From: Flavobacterium sp. ov086
GTDB taxonomy: Bacteria; Bacteroidota; Bacteroidia; Flavobacteriales; Flavobacteriaceae
Assembly: GCF_900187965.1 (NCBI RefSeq)
Contig: NZ_FZNL01000027.1
Location: 1 to 64,000, forward strand
Reading direction: 5' to 3'
Length of the DNA stretch: 64,000 nucleotides
This document shows positions 61,910 through 64,000 of the stretch, one piece after another. Within the stretch, counting starts at the first letter, position 1, and every line of letters starts with the position of its first letter. Both the position numbers and the translations under genes were made by a program. The notes beneath the pieces are model-generated. The model searched no databases and was not told where the DNA came from. It was given only the letters and a program-made list of their open reading frames with translations.

Positions 61910-62578
61910 ATGAAAAAGTTGATTATAGGAGCTGCAATTTTATTTGTTCAAATGTCTTTTGGTCAGATTACCAAAAACTTAGGCGATTTTGATTCGGTTA
62001 AAGTATTTGATAAGTTAAGTGTAAAATTAGTTCAGTCGTCAGAGAATAAGATTGTAATTAAAGGTGCTCGTGAATCTGAAGTTGAAGTTGTTAACAAGAA
62101 AGGTTTATTAAAATTAAGAATGCCTTTTCCAAAATTATTATCAGGAAATGATCTTGATATTACGGTGTATTATAAACATTTAGAACTTATTGATGTTAAC
62201 GAAGGTGCAAATGTTACTAGTAAAGAAGCTATAAAAGCGACTTCATTTAAAGTAAGTGCTCAGGAAGGCGGAACAATTGATGCTAATTTAGATGTTGATA
62301 AACTAAAAGTTAGTTCAGTTTCAGGCGGTTCTATAACTTTGTACGGTAAAGCAGCAAATCAGGATGCAAGTTTAGGAGCTGGCGGATATTTATTAGCTAG
62401 TAAATTAATCACATCTCAAACTACTGTAAGCGTTTCTGCGGGAGGAAAAGCAGATGTGAATGCTTCTACCCTTGTCGATGCAAAAGTAAGCGCAGGAGGC
62501 TCTATTTACATTTATGGAAAACCGAAACAAATTAATCAAAAAACAGTCTTTGGAGGTAAAATCGAAGAAGTAAAATAA
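61910..62578 (+). CDS. DUF2807 (GIN-type) secreted beta-helix protein
   Basis: A 222-residue protein with a signal peptide (1-18). The body consists of short strands in a repeating pattern (VKVFDKLSVKLVQSSENKIV, LELIDVNEGANVTSKEAIKA, VSVSAGGKADVNAST), typical of the head-GIN/putative auto-transporter adhesin fold of Bacteroidota. It likely sits in the periplasm or on the surface. Its role is unknown. It starts 24 bp after rnr. Confidence 0.88.
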   Translation: MKKLIIGAAILFVQMSFGQITKNLGDFDSVKVFDKLSVKLVQSSENKIVIKGARESEVEVVNKKGLLKLRMPFPKLLSGNDLDITVYYKHLELIDVNEGANVTSKEAIKATSFKVSAQEGGTIDANLDVDKLKVSSVSGGSITLYGKAANQDASLGAGGYLLASKLITSQTTVSVSAGGKADVNASTLVDAKVSAGGSIYIYGKPKQINQKTVFGGKIEEVK

Positions 62579-62592
62579 CAAATTGTATTTGA

Positions 62593-63270
62593 ATGATAAA
62601 TGATATTTTGGCTGGACTGCCATGGGGACTTTTTTTAAGTTTTATGGTAGGTCCAGTATTTTTTATACTACTTGAAACCAGTATTACAAAAGGATTCAGA
62701 GCTGCAATAGTTTTTGATCTTGGAGTAGTATTAGGTGATATTTTTTTTATAGCAATTGCCTACTTAGGAAGTTACAGACTTATTCAGAGTTTAAAAGATA
62801 AACCGGCACTCTTTATTTTTGGCGGAATTATTATGCTGGCTTATGGTATTATTTCTTTTGTAAGATTAAAAAATGAAGAAAAAATTGACGACGAAGAAAT
62901 TGATCGCGATATTATCAAAAGAAACTATGGAAGTTTGTTTGTAAAAGGTTTTTTACTCAACGTTATTAACATTGGAGTTCTTGGTTTTTGGTTGGCAGTT
63001 ATCATTTCTGTTGGTCCCAAATTAGAGATGCAAAATTCAAGAATGTTTACTTTTTTTACTGCAGTTATTATTACTTATTTAATTGTAGATTGTATTAAAA
63101 TATTATTAGCCAAACAGTTAAAGTCTAAAATGACACCAAACAATATTCTAAAAATCAAAAAAGGAATCAGTGTTGTTTTAATGGTTTTCGGAGTTGTATT
63201 AATGATTCAGGGTTGGTTTCCAAAAGAAAAAGAGATGGTTAAGAACGCTTTTGAGAAGATAGAAAAGTAG
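62593..63270 (+). CDS. LysE family amino acid exporter-like protein
   Basis: A 225-residue protein with six hydrophobic segments. It begins GLPWGLFLSFMVGPVFFILLETSITKGFR, the LysE/RhtB signature (GPVFF for GPN/GP in the first helix). A charged loop (KNEEKIDDEEIDRD) lies in the middle. It probably exports an amino acid or a small metabolite. It lies 14 bp after the DUF2807 gene and is followed by a terminator. Confidence 0.9.
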   Translation: MINDILAGLPWGLFLSFMVGPVFFILLETSITKGFRAAIVFDLGVVLGDIFFIAIAYLGSYRLIQSLKDKPALFIFGGIIMLAYGIISFVRLKNEEKIDDEEIDRDIIKRNYGSLFVKGFLLNVINIGVLGFWLAVIISVGPKLEMQNSRMFTFFTAVIITYLIVDCIKILLAKQLKSKMTPNNILKIKKGISVVLMVFGVVLMIQGWFPKEKEMVKNAFEKIEK

Positions 63271-63296
63271 TTGTTAACAAACTCAAGATATAAATT

Positions 63297-63324
63297 AAAA
63301 CCTCTCAATTTGAGAGGTTTTTTT
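63297..63324 (+). terminator. Terminator after the LysE-type gene
   Basis: AAAACCTCTCAA / TTGAGAGGTTTT forms a near-perfect stem with a minimal loop, followed by T residues. Confidence 0.85.
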
Positions 63325-63341
63325 ATGCTTAAAAGCAAAGT

Positions 63342-63445
63342 TTGTCATTTCGACGCAAGGAGAAATCACACTTGTAATTCCGTAAAGAAAATCGCCAATC
63401 TTTGTAGAGTTACAAGTGTGATTTCTCCTTGCGTCGAAATGACAA
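63342..63445. repeat. Long inverted repeat (36-bp perfect arms)
   Basis: Arms 63342-63377 and 63410-63445 are exact complements. They begin TTGTCATTTCGACGCAAGG and enclose 32 bases. The type GTCATTTCGACGxAAGGAGAAATC looks like a dispersed flavobacterial repeat. No protein is encoded. Confidence 0.88.
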
Positions 63446-63473
63446 GATTGTAAAAATTGCTTGTAGATGAGAT

Positions 63474-63794
63474 AAAAATTAAACATAAAAAAACCTTCAA
63501 AGTAATTTGAAGGTTTTAGAAGCATCGTCCGGATTCGAACGTAAATCTTTATCTAATTTTTTCTAAAAATTAAACATAAAAAAAAAACTTCAAATTGCTT
63601 TGAAGGTTTTGAAGAATCATCCGGATTCGAACGTAAATCTTTATCTAATTTTTTCTAAAAATTAAACATAAAAAAACCTTCAAATTGCTTTGAAGGTTTT
63701 GAAGAATCATCCGGATTCGAACGTAAATCTTTATCTAATTTTTTCTAAAAATTAAACATAAAAAAAAACCTTCAAATTGCTTTGAAGGTTTTAG
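63474..63794 (-). repeat. Tandem array of ~91-bp units with tRNA-Cys 3'-end remnants and terminators
   Basis: Units begin with AAAAATTAAACATA at 63474, 63565, 63657 and 63747 (periods 91, 92 and 90). Each contains a hairpin of the AACCTTCAAA / TTTGAAGGTT type (a terminator for tRNA-Cys on the minus strand). The first three also contain a tRNA-Cys T-arm/acceptor remnant (63522-63540, 63614-63632, 63704-63722) that stops at the same base of the T loop, followed by GTAAATCTTTATCTAATTTT. The fourth unit runs into the intact tRNA. Confidence 0.9.
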
Positions 63795-63865
63795 AGGCAT
63801 CGTCCGGATTCGAACCGGAGTAGGAGCTTTTGCAGAGCCCAGCCTAGCCGCTCGGCCACGACGCC
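63795..63865 (-). tRNA. tRNA-Cys (anticodon GCA)
   Basis: A 71-base cloverleaf on the minus strand. Acceptor GGCGTCG / CGATGCC (one G-T), D stem GCC / GGC, anticodon stem GGGCT / AGCTC with loop CTGCAAA (GCA), T stem TCCGG / CCGGA with loop TTCGAAT, and discriminator T73, as required for tRNA-Cys. CCA is not encoded. Confidence 0.95.
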
Positions 63866-64000
63866 ATTACTTGAACGGATGGCAAAAGTAACTAAAATCT
63901 TTAAATTTCAAAACTTTAAAAGTAACTATTTTAAAAAATTACCTTTTTATTTGAAAGATTTACTTTCTGGTTTCTGTCATTTTTATAGTAACTGTTTCAA
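63866..64000 (-). other. Spacer upstream of tRNA-Cys; possible C-terminus of a gene entering from the right
   Basis: On the minus strand, a frame entering from base 64000 ends in ...ETVTIKMTETRK at a TAA (63960-63962). Only twelve or so codons are visible, so it may be chance. The remainder upstream of the tRNA shows no clear promoter. Confidence 0.25.

Noticed and set aside
63271..63525. Two open frames (60 and 76 codons) at the end of the LysE-type gene
   Set aside because: Both run through the 36-bp inverted repeat and the terminator and share the same translated arm; no start signals.
63474..63794. CRISPR array with ~91-bp period
   Set aside because: The whole unit is repeated, including the parts that would be spacers, and it derives from a tRNA 3' end plus terminator.

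Overview
The window looks like a chromosome segment of a Flavobacterium-type Bacteroidota. The DNA is AT-rich. Several genes are preceded by the Bacteroidota sigma -7 box TAnnTTTG. Lineage-typical families include the gliding and type IX secretion lipoprotein SprE/PorW, a metalloprotease with a C-terminal type IX sorting domain, an F1Fo ATP synthase operon lacking atpD and atpC, and many uncharacterised Bacteroidota families. Most genes left of about 57.5 kb are on the minus strand, and genes right of 59.7 kb are on the plus strand.

Layout. 1-345: right end of an IS3-family insertion sequence. 630-14665: an 18-gene minus-strand tellurite-resistance-type (Ter) stress operon. Read from its promoter side it encodes TerD, a HAD hydrolase, a phosphoribosyltransferase, two TerD proteins, TelA, a coiled-coil protein of unknown function, two more TerD proteins, a small membrane protein, two TerY-type vWA proteins, two small anchored proteins, a zinc-ribbon vWA protein, a PP2C phosphatase, a protein kinase and TerC. 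The last vWA/PP2C/kinase set matches the TerY-P phospho-signalling triad. 15146-23990: ATP synthase genes (atpG-A-H-F-E-B), two small membrane genes (one AtpZ/I-like), a bactofilin and sprE. 24062-33716: an ABC exporter, a PaaE-like ferredoxin reductase, small unknowns, a family 9 glycosyltransferase with a DUF4254-type partner, upp and purD. 33813-36280: a HigBA toxin-antitoxin pair directly abutting a CapK-like adenylating enzyme, then an ORF6N-domain gene that carries one long palindrome in its coding sequence and is followed by four related palindromes. 36457-50683: a surface polysaccharide locus (glycosyltransferases, UDP-glucuronate decarboxylase, Wzx flippase, two Wzy/WaaL-like proteins, a Wzz-like protein), interrupted by a secreted M43 protease, a lipoprotein, a surface adhesin-like protein and a decayed glycosyltransferase. 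50694-54883: a GH3-family ligase cluster. 55094-58463: tatA, tex, a DUF1294 gene and rpiB. 58464-59321: an 860-bp AT-rich gene-free region with DnaA-box-like sequences, a candidate replication origin. 59322-63270: a DUF2007 gene, rnr, a DUF2807 gene and a LysE-type transporter. 63342-63865: a long inverted repeat, then a tandem array of tRNA-Cys 3'-end remnants leading into an intact tRNA-Cys(GCA).

The two most unusual items are the ORF6N gene with its palindrome family (35957-36454), which resembles in layout a repeat element plus its dedicated protein, and the tandem tRNA-Cys-end/terminator array (63474-63865). The Ter operon is the most complex functional system. It combines calcium-binding TerD proteins, TelA, vWA scaffolds, phospho-signalling and a reduced nucleotide-type biosynthetic module with several proteins I do not recognise. 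All family assignments come from reading motifs; no database search was run.
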